Assembly (NCBI GenBank): GCA_937127445.1 | Contig: CAKZLY010000020.1 | Coordinates: 1-64,000, forward strand | Source of the DNA: Eximiradius sp. | GTDB lineage: Bacteria; Bacteroidota; Ignavibacteria; Kapaibacteriales; UBA2268 | Direction: 5' to 3' | DNA length: 64,000 bases | In this document: positions 46,333 to 54,370 of the stretch, piece by piece | Layout: each line of letters begins with the position of its first letter | Numbering within the stretch: the first letter of the stretch is position 1 | Position numbers and translations under genes: made by a program | Notes under the pieces: model-generated | What the model saw: only the letters and a program-made list of their open reading frames with translations | The model's database searches: none | What the model was told of the DNA's origin: nothing

Positions 46333-47685
46333 ATGGAATTACTTTACAAACTCGTTATACCGCAGTCGGGAACAAATCTGCTGTTGCTCAATCTGTTGCA
46401 GATGATTTCGCTTTCGGCGCTTATGATTTATTCCGGGATATTGCTTGGAAGTATATCACTTTCGATATGGTTTTACAGGAAATCGATAAAGGAAAATTCA
46501 CTCAGATATGCGGAGTTGGCAAAAGCGTTGGCAGATTTGATAGCAAGCGGAAAAATATTTGCTTTTGGGCTTGGGATTGTGCCATTTTTGGCAATCATTA
46601 TGGTTTATATCCAGCTGCTAAATTTCTCGGGTTCTTATGTCCCGAAATTTTTAATTCTGGCATTTGTTCTTTGGATCATTTCTATCGCACTAATATTTAT
46701 TTACCATCATTCAACTGAACTCAATTATTATTTTGAGTATATTAAGTCAAAAATTAGTTCAGAACGAAAAGACGATGATTTTTTGTCGTTTCAGGAAAAA
46801 GCAGAACGTTACAGATCAAGGACAGGTTTTTGGGGAATATTGTTGCTTGTAATTTCGCTTTATATATTCATTGCGGCACTAAATCTGGCGGTGGAGAATT
46901 GGCGATGGAGGTCGGTGCATAATACATTTGAGTTGATATTAAGTTTTTCTGCTTTTTTCAAATATATGAGTTTTATCACTTCGGCATTTGCAATAACTGG
47001 GATTGCTTTTCTATACAAGAAATATAAATGGATGGAAGAGCCACCTTTTACCGATGCAGAACTGAACGATTACGCAAAACGTTTCAATTTGTCTGTGGCA
47101 CTTATTGCAACAATGTGTATGCCTTTGTTTTACGTGTTGAATTTGCTGATTACTCCAAAAACCGCAATAAACGACTTTTTGTTTGGATTTGCATTGCTGG
47201 GACTTGTTCTGCTATTTGTGTTGCTTCATTTTCTCTATGAAATGGTGCGAAATAGCAAGTTTATATATATTTCCGCAGCATTTTATTTGTTAATTGCTAT
47301 AATTGGAATTTCGCAGGTAAAAGAGCAACTTGTCTTCAAATATGCTAATGCTGAATTAACCGAACGTCTTTCAAAAAATTATGATGTATTTTATCAAGAT
47401 TTGCTTGCCAAAGCAGGACGTGGCGGAATGGAAATTAGCGGTGAAGAAATATACAAAGGGAAATGCGTTGCTTGTCACGATTTTGAGCAGAAAGTTGTTG
47501 GTCCTCCTCATAAATTAGTGCTGCCTAAATATATTGATGCTCCCGAAGCTCTTGCAAAATTTATCTTGAACCCAGTAAAAATTGACCCTGCTTATCCACC
47601 TATGCCTTCACAGGGATTGCGACCGAAGGAAGCCGAAGCAGTTGCAAAATATATGATTGAATATTACGGACCGAAAATAAAGTAG
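46333..47685 (+). CDS. Polytopic membrane protein with C-terminal cytochrome c domain
   Basis: 450 residues. About nine hydrophobic helices span residues 1-~340. They are followed by a periplasmic cytochrome c domain with haem site Cys378-x-x-Cys381-His382 ('CVACHDFEQKVVGPPHKL') and a Met ligand candidate in 'PPMPSQGLRPKEAEAVAKYM'. I do not recognise the membrane part as a named family. Last gene of the respiratory locus, 11 bases after ctaB and followed by a terminator, so it most likely serves the same electron chain. Confidence 0.8.
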   Translation: MELLYKLVIPQSGTNLLLLNLLQMISLSALMIYSGILLGSISLSIWFYRKSIKENSLRYAELAKALADLIASGKIFAFGLGIVPFLAIIMVYIQLLNFSGSYVPKFLILAFVLWIISIALIFIYHHSTELNYYFEYIKSKISSERKDDDFLSFQEKAERYRSRTGFWGILLLVISLYIFIAALNLAVENWRWRSVHNTFELILSFSAFFKYMSFITSAFAITGIAFLYKKYKWMEEPPFTDAELNDYAKRFNLSVALIATMCMPLFYVLNLLITPKTAINDFLFGFALLGLVLLFVLLHFLYEMVRNSKFIYISAAFYLLIAIIGISQVKEQLVFKYANAELTERLSKNYDVFYQDLLAKAGRGGMEISGEEIYKGKCVACHDFEQKVVGPPHKLVLPKYIDAPEALAKFILNPVKIDPAYPPMPSQGLRPKEAEAVAKYMIEYYGPKIK

Positions 47686-47707
47686 CAATGATCAATATAA
47701 AAAAGTT

Positions 47708-47733
47708 AAGGACGTATTATTAAATACGCCCTT
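47708..47733 (+). terminator. Terminator of the respiratory locus
   Basis: AAGG-CGTATT pairs with AATACG-CCTT (one internal mismatch) around a 4-base loop, followed by ATTAGTTTTATTATTTTT. It lies 22 bases after the last stop of the act-cta cluster. Confidence 0.75.
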
Positions 47734-47825
47734 ATTAGTTTTATTATTTTTCGTAGTTAGTGCGCTGAAAACATAAAAAAAATCATTAAAAAGAAAAATA
47801 GAAGAATATCACTGTAATAATTAAA

Positions 47826-48623
47826 TTAGCGTTTTTTCCATTTCATCCAGACTGTTTTATTGAGGTCTGTAACTTCTGCTCCCATATCCCATTTACCGAC
47901 ATCTAAACGGTCGAGCCAATCCAGAAGCTTTGTAACATTTTCTCCACGGAAGATAGCACCGTGTTGTGGACATATCATTTTAGGATTAATCATCCGAACG
48001 CGTTTGACCCAATTTTTGAGAGCATTAGTCGAAGGCATCCAGCGAAGATGGAATTTTTCCATAAGCTTAGTATGGCGGTCGAAGTCATCGACGAACATAG
48101 GATAATCTGGTGGAATTAATGCAGCGCCAATATCTCCCGAAAAAAGTATTTCAGATTTTGGATCATAAGTCGAGAAATTGCCTGACGAATGGCAATAATG
48201 TGCGGGGACCAAATATATATTAGAACGAGAAGCGCCAATTGGAATTTCCATACCTTCGTCAGGAACACCAATAAGCGAAAGCTTTGTTCCCATACCGAAA
48301 TGAGCAATAAAACCAGTCCAAATCCACGAACAATAGACTTTCACATTTGGGCACAAGTCTGTCCACATAGCAAGCGAAGATGAAATATCTGGGTCTTGGT
48401 GTGAAGAAATAATACAAGCAATATTATCAGTAGAGATGTGGCGTGTAATTTCGGTAAGCACTTGGGGAAAAATTTCAATCCCGCCAGGATCAAGCAGGCA
48501 CGCCTGCCCATCAGAAACAATAATATATTCGTTAGTATCAATTACTTCTTCGGATTTTTCAGGGTCGCGACCTAAAACAATCCATTTGTGGTTATCACCA
48601 TCAAAAATAATTTCACTTTTCAT
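47826..48623 (-). CDS. Metallo-beta-lactamase-fold diiron protein (ODP-like)
   Basis: 265 residues, a stand-alone metallo-beta-lactamase domain without flavodoxin. The ligand set expected of flavodiiron proteins can be read as His75, Asp77 and Asp79 ('SSHQDPDISS', with Asp in place of the usual Glu), His145 ('HYCHSSGNF'), Asp164 ('FSGDIG') and His221 ('CPQHGAIF'). The His145-Asp164 spacing matches flavodiiron enzymes. Lacking flavin, it cannot reduce O2 as they do. It resembles oxygen-binding diiron proteins (ODP) that act as sensors for chemoreceptors. The MCP-hairpin-like gene upstream, 9 bases away, supports that reading (inference). Confidence 0.75.
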   Translation of the reverse strand: MKSEIIFDGDNHKWIVLGRDPEKSEEVIDTNEYIIVSDGQACLLDPGGIEIFPQVLTEITRHISTDNIACIISSHQDPDISSSLAMWTDLCPNVKVYCSWIWTGFIAHFGMGTKLSLIGVPDEGMEIPIGASRSNIYLVPAHYCHSSGNFSTYDPKSEILFSGDIGAALIPPDYPMFVDDFDRHTKLMEKFHLRWMPSTNALKNWVKRVRMINPKMICPQHGAIFRGENVTKLLDWLDRLDVGKWDMGAEVTDLNKTVWMKWKKR

Positions 48624-48632
48624 AGAGCACCT

Positions 48633-49412
48633 TTATTTTGATTTTAACTTAATTAACGTAGTAATAACACTATCGCCATAAGACAAATCTTCCGAAATTT
48701 TCATTAGTTGTTCGTCTAAGATTTTAACGATATTTTTAATATTTTCTACAAGTCCCGAGAAACTTTTTTGGTCGGAAGAAAGATAGGACGACTCGATTAA
48801 AATATTAGAGCCCATATAATTAGCAATGAAGCCATTGCGCTTGATAGAATCCAACTTTTTCGAAGCTTTGTTCATAAGAGTATGAGCATCATAAAGCAAA
48901 TCATTAATTAATTCGATAACTTTTTGGTTTTTCGAAGCAAAACGGATAATATTTTCTCTATCGTTTTGGGTAACATTTTTAAAAGCTGGGTGATTAGCAA
49001 GTTTGGCTAATACTTTTGGGTCAAGCAAGTTGAAATCGTCGGCAGTATAGGCAGTTCGGGAATATTTTAGAACCCGGGCAATTAAATTTCTCAGTGCTTC
49101 TGAATAATTCAAATAGCGACGCACAGCGATAGAGCAAAGAGTAAGCTGACGGGCAAATTGAGCAGAGACCTGCTCTAATTCTTCGAGTTCAGGCGCAATT
49201 TGAACAGGCAAATCCGAAAGGAATCCCGAGAGAGTAATAAGCGATTGCCCTTGATTTGTCCCGATTTTAGCAGCCTGAACAATACCGTTAATAGCCAGCA
49301 GCTTCAAGTCCAAACTAATATTTTTCAACGAACGAGTTCCGTTAAGCACATCCACACCAATAGCGAAGACTTTGGAAATCTCGTTCATATAATTGTTTGT
49401 AATCAAACTCAT
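48633..49412 (-). CDS. Soluble protein with chemoreceptor (MCP)-like signalling hairpin
   Basis: 259 residues, almost entirely helical, with no transmembrane segment or signal peptide. Residues ~34-64 ('LKLLAINGIVQAAKIG', 'GQSLITLSGFLSDL') align by eye with the MCP tip 'LLALNAAIEAARAGE...GRGFAVVADEVRKLA', though key CheW-contact residues differ. The rest has no recognised input domain. It is the first gene of a two-gene operon with the diiron metallo-beta-lactamase-fold protein, a candidate partner. No cheA/cheW is in this window. Fold assignment is moderate, function speculative. Confidence 0.6.
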   Translation of the reverse strand: MSLITNNYMNEISKVFAIGVDVLNGTRSLKNISLDLKLLAINGIVQAAKIGTNQGQSLITLSGFLSDLPVQIAPELEELEQVSAQFARQLTLCSIAVRRYLNYSEALRNLIARVLKYSRTAYTADDFNLLDPKVLAKLANHPAFKNVTQNDRENIIRFASKNQKVIELINDLLYDAHTLMNKASKKLDSIKRNGFIANYMGSNILIESSYLSSDQKSFSGLVENIKNIVKILDEQLMKISEDLSYGDSVITTLIKLKSK

Positions 49413-49494
49413 ATTTTTGGCTTCTTATAGTGGGTTTTACCAATAGTAATTTTCGGTAAAATACGAATAAACTTAAATATAATTATAAAAAAAT

Positions 49495-50343
49495 TTACTT
49501 AATAAGTTTAGCACTTTCAACTTGAAGGACTTCATAATCAAGCGATTTAGAATAAACATAGGCTATAATATGAATATTTTTGGGTTTCCAGTCCTTCGAT
49601 TGAGGAATTATGTATGAATGATTGAGATTGAATTTATTGCCAGCAGTAATTCCGCTGGACGAAATACGTTCGCCCCAAGCGGAATTAATACTACCACGCA
49701 AAACGTGATTATGAACGTAATCTAAAATGTTCTGATTTTCGCCAAGCCTGTAATCTTTCTGAAATTGAATGATGCTATCTTCCACTATTAGCAGAACTAA
49801 ATAATCTTGCGATGTAGAATTTTTTAAATAATGCAAATTAGTGGAAACATCTATTTTTCTGGTATTTTCGTTATATGAAACGTTCAATTTAATAGATAAA
49901 AAAGGTTCATTCTGAAGTTCAGCACTAACAAGCGAAGCCCACTTTGTGTGGCGAGTAATATAAGAATTGCTGAATTTTTTTCTGTTAATCATACCATTTG
50001 GCAGTCCAGCTTTGCTATTGCCAAAAAACTCATCGTAAGAATTACCTTCGGGGGTTCGAAAATCATAAGGATGTTCTGGATATGGTTCAGCAAAGGATCC
50101 GACGTGGATAGCAATCGGAATAAGACGCTCACCATAAGTTTTTTCAAGCTGCTTAATAACATCGTGAGCAGCTGGGCAATTCCCACAGGTATATCCCGTA
50201 AAATCTTCTAACAAGACTTTTTGAACAACGTTGGTCGAAGAAGTGTCGATATTTGGAATTTCGTTAACATCGCCAGTAATCTGGTCGCAAGATATAGCGA
50301 ATAGCAACAAAAAGGCTGATAATATAATATTTATTGTTTTCAT
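49495..50343 (-). CDS. Omp28-related outer-membrane lipoprotein
   Basis: 282 residues from ATG 50343, which has an AAGGAGA ribosome site; an upstream in-frame start at 50418 would bury the signal. Signal peptide with lipobox 'LLFAISC'. A thioredoxin-like section follows: 'VLLEDFTGYTCGNCPAAHDVIKQLEKTYGERLIPIAIHVGSF', with CGNC. Then a beta-rich C-terminal half. This is the Omp28 family typical of Bacteroidota; its function is unclear. It lies 10 bases after the DUF6029 gene, in the same operon. Confidence 0.85.
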   Translation of the reverse strand: MKTINIILSAFLLLFAISCDQITGDVNEIPNIDTSSTNVVQKVLLEDFTGYTCGNCPAAHDVIKQLEKTYGERLIPIAIHVGSFAEPYPEHPYDFRTPEGNSYDEFFGNSKAGLPNGMINRKKFSNSYITRHTKWASLVSAELQNEPFLSIKLNVSYNENTRKIDVSTNLHYLKNSTSQDYLVLLIVEDSIIQFQKDYRLGENQNILDYVHNHVLRGSINSAWGERISSSGITAGNKFNLNHSYIIPQSKDWKPKNIHIIAYVYSKSLDYEVLQVESAKLIK

Positions 50344-50353
50344 AGCAATCTCC

Positions 50354-51985
50354 TTAAAAAGATGAACTAATCGAAAGATACAAGCCATTTGAGGCAGGCA
50401 CTGTACGACAAACACCACCTACACAAATGATACCTTGGTTTTGCTTACCGTATGAAAGTTGAATTCTATTTGAGCCAACTACATAAGTGAAAGCAGCAGA
50501 ATAGTAGTGAATTTTTAAATCGTCAAATTCATTCCCATAGTTATAATCATCGCTTATTGAGAAATAGAACGAAGGAGAAATCGAATATTCGAGCAAGACA
50601 GTAAGCCAATTACCATTACGGGTATCACCAATATGAGCCGATGAATCCTGATTTGCCCATAGATGCTGTAATTCGAAACGGAGAGCGTTTTTGTCGTCGA
50701 TTTTATAAGTGCCGTCCATAATTAAAAAATTCCCTTTGATTTTCCCATATTTTGGGGCTCCTTCGTTTTCTAATATGTCTTTGTCGTAAATCATATTCAC
50801 ATAGCTTAGGCTACCTTTAAATTTTGATGAGAATTTTTTAGAAATGTTAATAGTAAAATCTTGATAGTATAACCTATCACCAATTGCAAAGAAATCAGAA
50901 TTATATTTGTATTGGCTTGTGTGAGTTGTATCAATTGATTGAATCCGAGAGAAATTAATATTAATATTTGTTCCATATTTGCCGCCAAGGACCGAAGCAG
51001 CAGGCAAAACATAGTTCATTTCAGCCTGAACACCGGCTTCTCCATTTAATTTAGTTGCAAAAGGAAACATATTGGGAAGTTTATAAGGGCTTTGTTTGTT
51101 GATTGGAGGAATGTAGCTTAAAGTAAGATTATTTCCAGCCGCCGATCTATCTGAGCGAAAATCCATATTATCAAGTTTATGAGCAGATAAAGCGAAGCTA
51201 AACCCTTTCGTAAAATAAGAGCCATTAAGCGATACGCCATAACCGTTATTGTAGGAATTTTTATTTGTAGTATTCGGGTCGTTGTATTTATAGCCAAATT
51301 CAGCATCGAATAGAAAACTGCTTCCGGAAAGCCCCAATCGCGTTGAATAGGCAAGCACATTTTCCGGCAAACGTAGGAATGGATCGTCGTCTTTCTGATA
51401 GCGGCTAACTACACTACTGCCAAGTTTAATATCAAAAGGAAGTTTTAAATTGGCAAATTCATTAAGAGTAAGATTAACGTCTCCACCGCGGACAATACCA
51501 TCGCTCTTGCCCCAAAAAATTCTCTGTTTTCCGATAAGCCCTGTTATCTCTAAACCTTCGGCTGGGCGAAGTTTTACACGAAAACCTTCGACAGCGTTGT
51601 CAATTCCCAATGCACGCTCTTCGTAAGCACGGAAAATCATTCCGCTACCGAATTGCTCATAGAAATCTCCGACAGTAGCAGAAAGGAAGTCGTTGCTCCA
51701 CGAAGCATAACGGTAGGAAACGCCATAACCCTTATATTGCGGGTCGTAGCCCAAAATTGGATTTAGATAAGATTCGTAACGTAAACCAGCGTTAAAATTA
51801 TCAAGTGTGTAATTCAGATTGAGAAAACCATTAGAAAGGATTTTTTCTTTGACATTGGGCGCACCGATGAGACTATCTTTTTTATAAGTTTGAGCTTCGA
51901 GTTGAAAATTTCCACTAATTTTGCCAATATTCTGAGAAAACAAAACAGAAGGCACTAAAAAAAGCAAGTAAATTAACCTTTTCAT
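50354..51985 (-). CDS. DUF6029-family outer-membrane protein
   Basis: 543 residues with signal peptide (MKRLIYLLFLVPSVLFSQ). The mature part is beta-strand rich and ends in Phe (SISSSF), as expected of a large outer-membrane barrel. 'GYGVSYRYASWSNDFLSATVGDFYEQFGSGMIFRAYEERALGIDNAVEGFRVKL' is characteristic of DUF6029. Function unknown. Paired with an Omp28 lipoprotein, an association seen repeatedly in Bacteroidota, so they may form one envelope complex (inference). Confidence 0.8.
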   Translation of the reverse strand: MKRLIYLLFLVPSVLFSQNIGKISGNFQLEAQTYKKDSLIGAPNVKEKILSNGFLNLNYTLDNFNAGLRYESYLNPILGYDPQYKGYGVSYRYASWSNDFLSATVGDFYEQFGSGMIFRAYEERALGIDNAVEGFRVKLRPAEGLEITGLIGKQRIFWGKSDGIVRGGDVNLTLNEFANLKLPFDIKLGSSVVSRYQKDDDPFLRLPENVLAYSTRLGLSGSSFLFDAEFGYKYNDPNTTNKNSYNNGYGVSLNGSYFTKGFSFALSAHKLDNMDFRSDRSAAGNNLTLSYIPPINKQSPYKLPNMFPFATKLNGEAGVQAEMNYVLPAASVLGGKYGTNININFSRIQSIDTTHTSQYKYNSDFFAIGDRLYYQDFTINISKKFSSKFKGSLSYVNMIYDKDILENEGAPKYGKIKGNFLIMDGTYKIDDKNALRFELQHLWANQDSSAHIGDTRNGNWLTVLLEYSISPSFYFSISDDYNYGNEFDDLKIHYYSAAFTYVVGSNRIQLSYGKQNQGIICVGGVCRTVPASNGLYLSISSSF

Positions 51986-52025
51986 AACACTTCAACAATT
52001 AATTAAACAAACAATGATTAGCAAA

Positions 52026-52847
52026 TCACCTAACCGCTTCCCATTCCTTGGTAATAGACTTATTGAAAAGCATAACAGTTACAGCATTTAGCCCCCAATA
52101 AAGCAAAGTTTTTAAATATCCATATTTTCTGAATCGGCGAGTAGATTCGAGGACGACAATATTGCGGCAAAATTTAACTTTCGCTATTTTATTAATTCGA
52201 CGGTATAAATCGAAATCCTCGCCCGCAACAATTTCACTATTGTAGCCACCAACTTGTTCGAAAATGTTTCGTCGAACAATTTGGCACTCGCCGCGTCCCA
52301 TTCCAAGCCCGATAAAATTGAGAAAGGCAACGTATTGATTATGAAGGAAGTAGAAGACCTTATCTTTGAAACGAATTTCCGACGGGAAGCCACTCACATA
52401 GCAGGCAATAGCCCCGAAATTATCCGAAAAGTCATTAGACCAAGCCAGAATTTCAGAGAAAAATTTGTCTAAATCGGCAGGATAAGAATCAGCATTAAGA
52501 AAAACCAAAACATCACCGCAGGCAACCGATGTGCCATTATTTCGCCCGGCAGCAATAGTTTGACGTTTGCCGCTATCGTGTAATACAATTTTATCAGCGT
52601 ATTTTCTGGCAATTTCGACTGTTCTATCGGTGGAACCGCCATCGGAAACAATAAGCTCGAAATTGTATTTTTTTCGTATCTCTGGCGAAAACCTCTTTAA
52701 TTGCTCTTCTATCAATTTTTCTTCCTGAAAAGTAGGGATAATCAAGCTAAGTTTTAAATGAAGTTGATTATTTATAGGAACGCTATCAATTTGCTTAGCT
52801 TTTAGAGCTATTTTTTCGTGTTGTTCATATGATAATCTATAATGCAA
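52026..52847 (-). CDS. Family 2 glycosyltransferase
   Basis: 273 residues, GT-A fold: 'LSLIIPTFQEEKLIEEQL' at residues ~31-48, 'LIVSDGGSTDRTVEIARKYADKIV' for nucleotide-sugar binding, 'LVFLNADSYP' as the DxD-like site, and 'VAGEDFDLYRRI' near residue 210. A hydrophobic C-terminal segment probably associates it with the membrane. The acceptor and donor sugars cannot be told; lipid- or envelope-linked glycan synthesis is likely. Confidence 0.85.
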   Translation of the reverse strand: MHYRLSYEQHEKIALKAKQIDSVPINNQLHLKLSLIIPTFQEEKLIEEQLKRFSPEIRKKYNFELIVSDGGSTDRTVEIARKYADKIVLHDSGKRQTIAAGRNNGTSVACGDVLVFLNADSYPADLDKFFSEILAWSNDFSDNFGAIACYVSGFPSEIRFKDKVFYFLHNQYVAFLNFIGLGMGRGECQIVRRNIFEQVGGYNSEIVAGEDFDLYRRINKIAKVKFCRNIVVLESTRRFRKYGYLKTLLYWGLNAVTVMLFNKSITKEWEAVR

Positions 52848-53068
52848 CTTTTCCCTTTAAATGATATATAAATTATAAAATTAAATATTTTTTCGCTCTT
52901 ATTCAACTTAAATATAATTTCAATAATTATTATCGAAAAAATCAAAGAGATGAGAAGAAATTTATTTTCGAATAATCAACATTAATAAAATTGATGCCTT
53001 GATAGAAAAGCAATGAAATTATGCAAGTACTATTTGTAAATAACTTATATAAAATCAAGAAAAAATAA

Positions 53069-53100
53069 TTTGGGAAAATTTTGAAAAAATTGTATTTTTG
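53069..53100 (+). promoter_or_regulatory. Bacteroidota-type promoter upstream of rpmB
   Basis: TTTG at 53069-53072 and TATTTTTG at 53093-53100 fit the -33 TTTG / -7 TAnnTTTG promoter pattern of Bacteroidota, 40 bases before the rpmB ATG. The rest of the 292-base gap 52848-53139 is AT-rich with nothing else recognised. Confidence 0.5.
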
Positions 53101-53139
53101 TTTTTTATTGAAAATGAAATTACTTATTTGGAGATAAAA

Positions 53140-53361
53140 ATGGCAAGAAGATGTGAGCTTACAGGTGTTGGTCCAATGACAGGCAACAACGTTTCGCACG
53201 CAAACAATAAGACACGTAGACGTTTTCTCCCAAATTTGCAGAAAAAGAGAATTTGGTTGCCTGAGGAAAAGCGTTGGATAACAATTAAAGCTACTGCTCG
53301 TGCTTTAAAAACTTTGGATAAGAAAGGCTACGCAGCAATGATTAAAGAATTAGCAAAGTAA
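53140..53361 (+). CDS. rpmB: 50S ribosomal protein L28
   Basis: 73 residues, full L28: '[39 protein letters not shown]' and '[20 protein letters not shown]'-type C-terminus. ATG 53140 is preceded by TTTGGAGAT; an in-frame ATG at 53098 would include promoter sequence and is rejected. rpmG does not follow as it does in many bacteria; a terminator comes next. Confidence 0.97.
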   Translation: MARRCELTGVGPMTGNNVSHANNKTRRRFLPNLQKKRIWLPEEKRWITIKATARALKTLDKKGYAAMIKELAK

Positions 53362-53390
53362 TAGCTAAGGACAAAAATTATTTGATATGA

Positions 53391-53427
53391 GCGAAAACGC
53401 GGGGGTTTTCGCTTTTTTTTTTTTTTT
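53391..53427 (+). terminator. Strong rho-independent terminator after rpmB
   Basis: GCGAAAAC (53391-53398) pairs with GTTTTCGC (53405-53412) around a 6-base G-rich loop and is followed by 15 consecutive T. Confidence 0.95.
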
Positions 53428-53437
53428 AGGAGAACTT

Positions 53438-54325
53438 ATGTATTGGGGTGAAATAGCAGCATTAACAGCAGCATTTTTATGGGCAGCAGGTTCATTTTTA
53501 TTTACTTCGGCAGTCAAGCGAATTGGCAGCATTCAGCTAAATATTGATAGGATGTCGCTGGCAGCAATCTTTATTGCAATTACAATGGCGGCGACAGGAA
53601 TTTCTTTTAGATGTTCGATAAATCAATTACTTTATCTTGTAGGTAGTGGAATAGTAGGATTGATTATCGGCGATACGGCGTTATTTAGAGCCTTTCGTGA
53701 AATGGGCCCCAGAATAAGCTTACTAATATATTCATTTAATCCGGCATTTGCAGCAATATTAGCTTTTATTTTATTTGATGAAAAACTTCCATTTATAAGC
53801 ATTATAGGAATATTTCTAACACTTTTTGGTATCATACTTGTTGTAACCGAGAAGCCCAGAAAAGATAATCCAATGAATTTTAAAGTTACATTACCTGGAA
53901 TAATTTTTGCATTTATTTCGGCATTGGGGCAAGCTGGCGGATTAATTTTTGCTAAATATGCTTTTAATGATAGTTATATACATAGTTTTACAGCAACTTT
54001 TTACAGAATATCTACTTCCGTTTTATTGTTTCTTCCGCTTGGAATTCTTCTGAAAAGATACGTAAATCCTTTCAAATTATACACGAGCGACAAAAAATCC
54101 TTCAAACACATATCAATTGCATCTATTATTGGACCTTATCTTGGAATAACTCTTAGTTTTTTTGCAATTTCGCACACCAAACTCGGGGTAGCATCTACAC
54201 TGCTTGCAACCGTTCCAGTAATGATTCTTCCAATGACAAGAATTGTTTATAAGGAAAAACTGACGTTAGTTTCGGTGTCAGGTGCAGTTGTTGCTTTTGT
54301 TGGAATAGCGTTATTGTTTGCTTGA
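53438..54325 (+). CDS. EamA-family (DMT superfamily) membrane transporter
   Basis: 295 residues from ATG 53438, which has an AGGAGA ribosome site; a longer in-frame start at 53387 would run through the terminator. Two repeats of five helices: first 'EIAALTAAFLWAAGSFLFTSAVKRIGS', second 'GIIFAFISALGQAGGLIFAKYAF'. Helices end with 'PRISLLIYSFNPAFAAILAFILFDEKLP' and 'TKLGVASTLLATVPVMILPMTRIVYKEKLT', the typical EamA glycerol-3P-like endings. Substrate unknown. Confidence 0.88.
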   Translation: MYWGEIAALTAAFLWAAGSFLFTSAVKRIGSIQLNIDRMSLAAIFIAITMAATGISFRCSINQLLYLVGSGIVGLIIGDTALFRAFREMGPRISLLIYSFNPAFAAILAFILFDEKLPFISIIGIFLTLFGIILVVTEKPRKDNPMNFKVTLPGIIFAFISALGQAGGLIFAKYAFNDSYIHSFTATFYRISTSVLLFLPLGILLKRYVNPFKLYTSDKKSFKHISIASIIGPYLGITLSFFAISHTKLGVASTLLATVPVMILPMTRIVYKEKLTLVSVSGAVVAFVGIALLFA

Positions 54326-54370
54326 AAACAGCAATTTTTAAATTGGGCGAATATATATTTTAGTCTGAAA

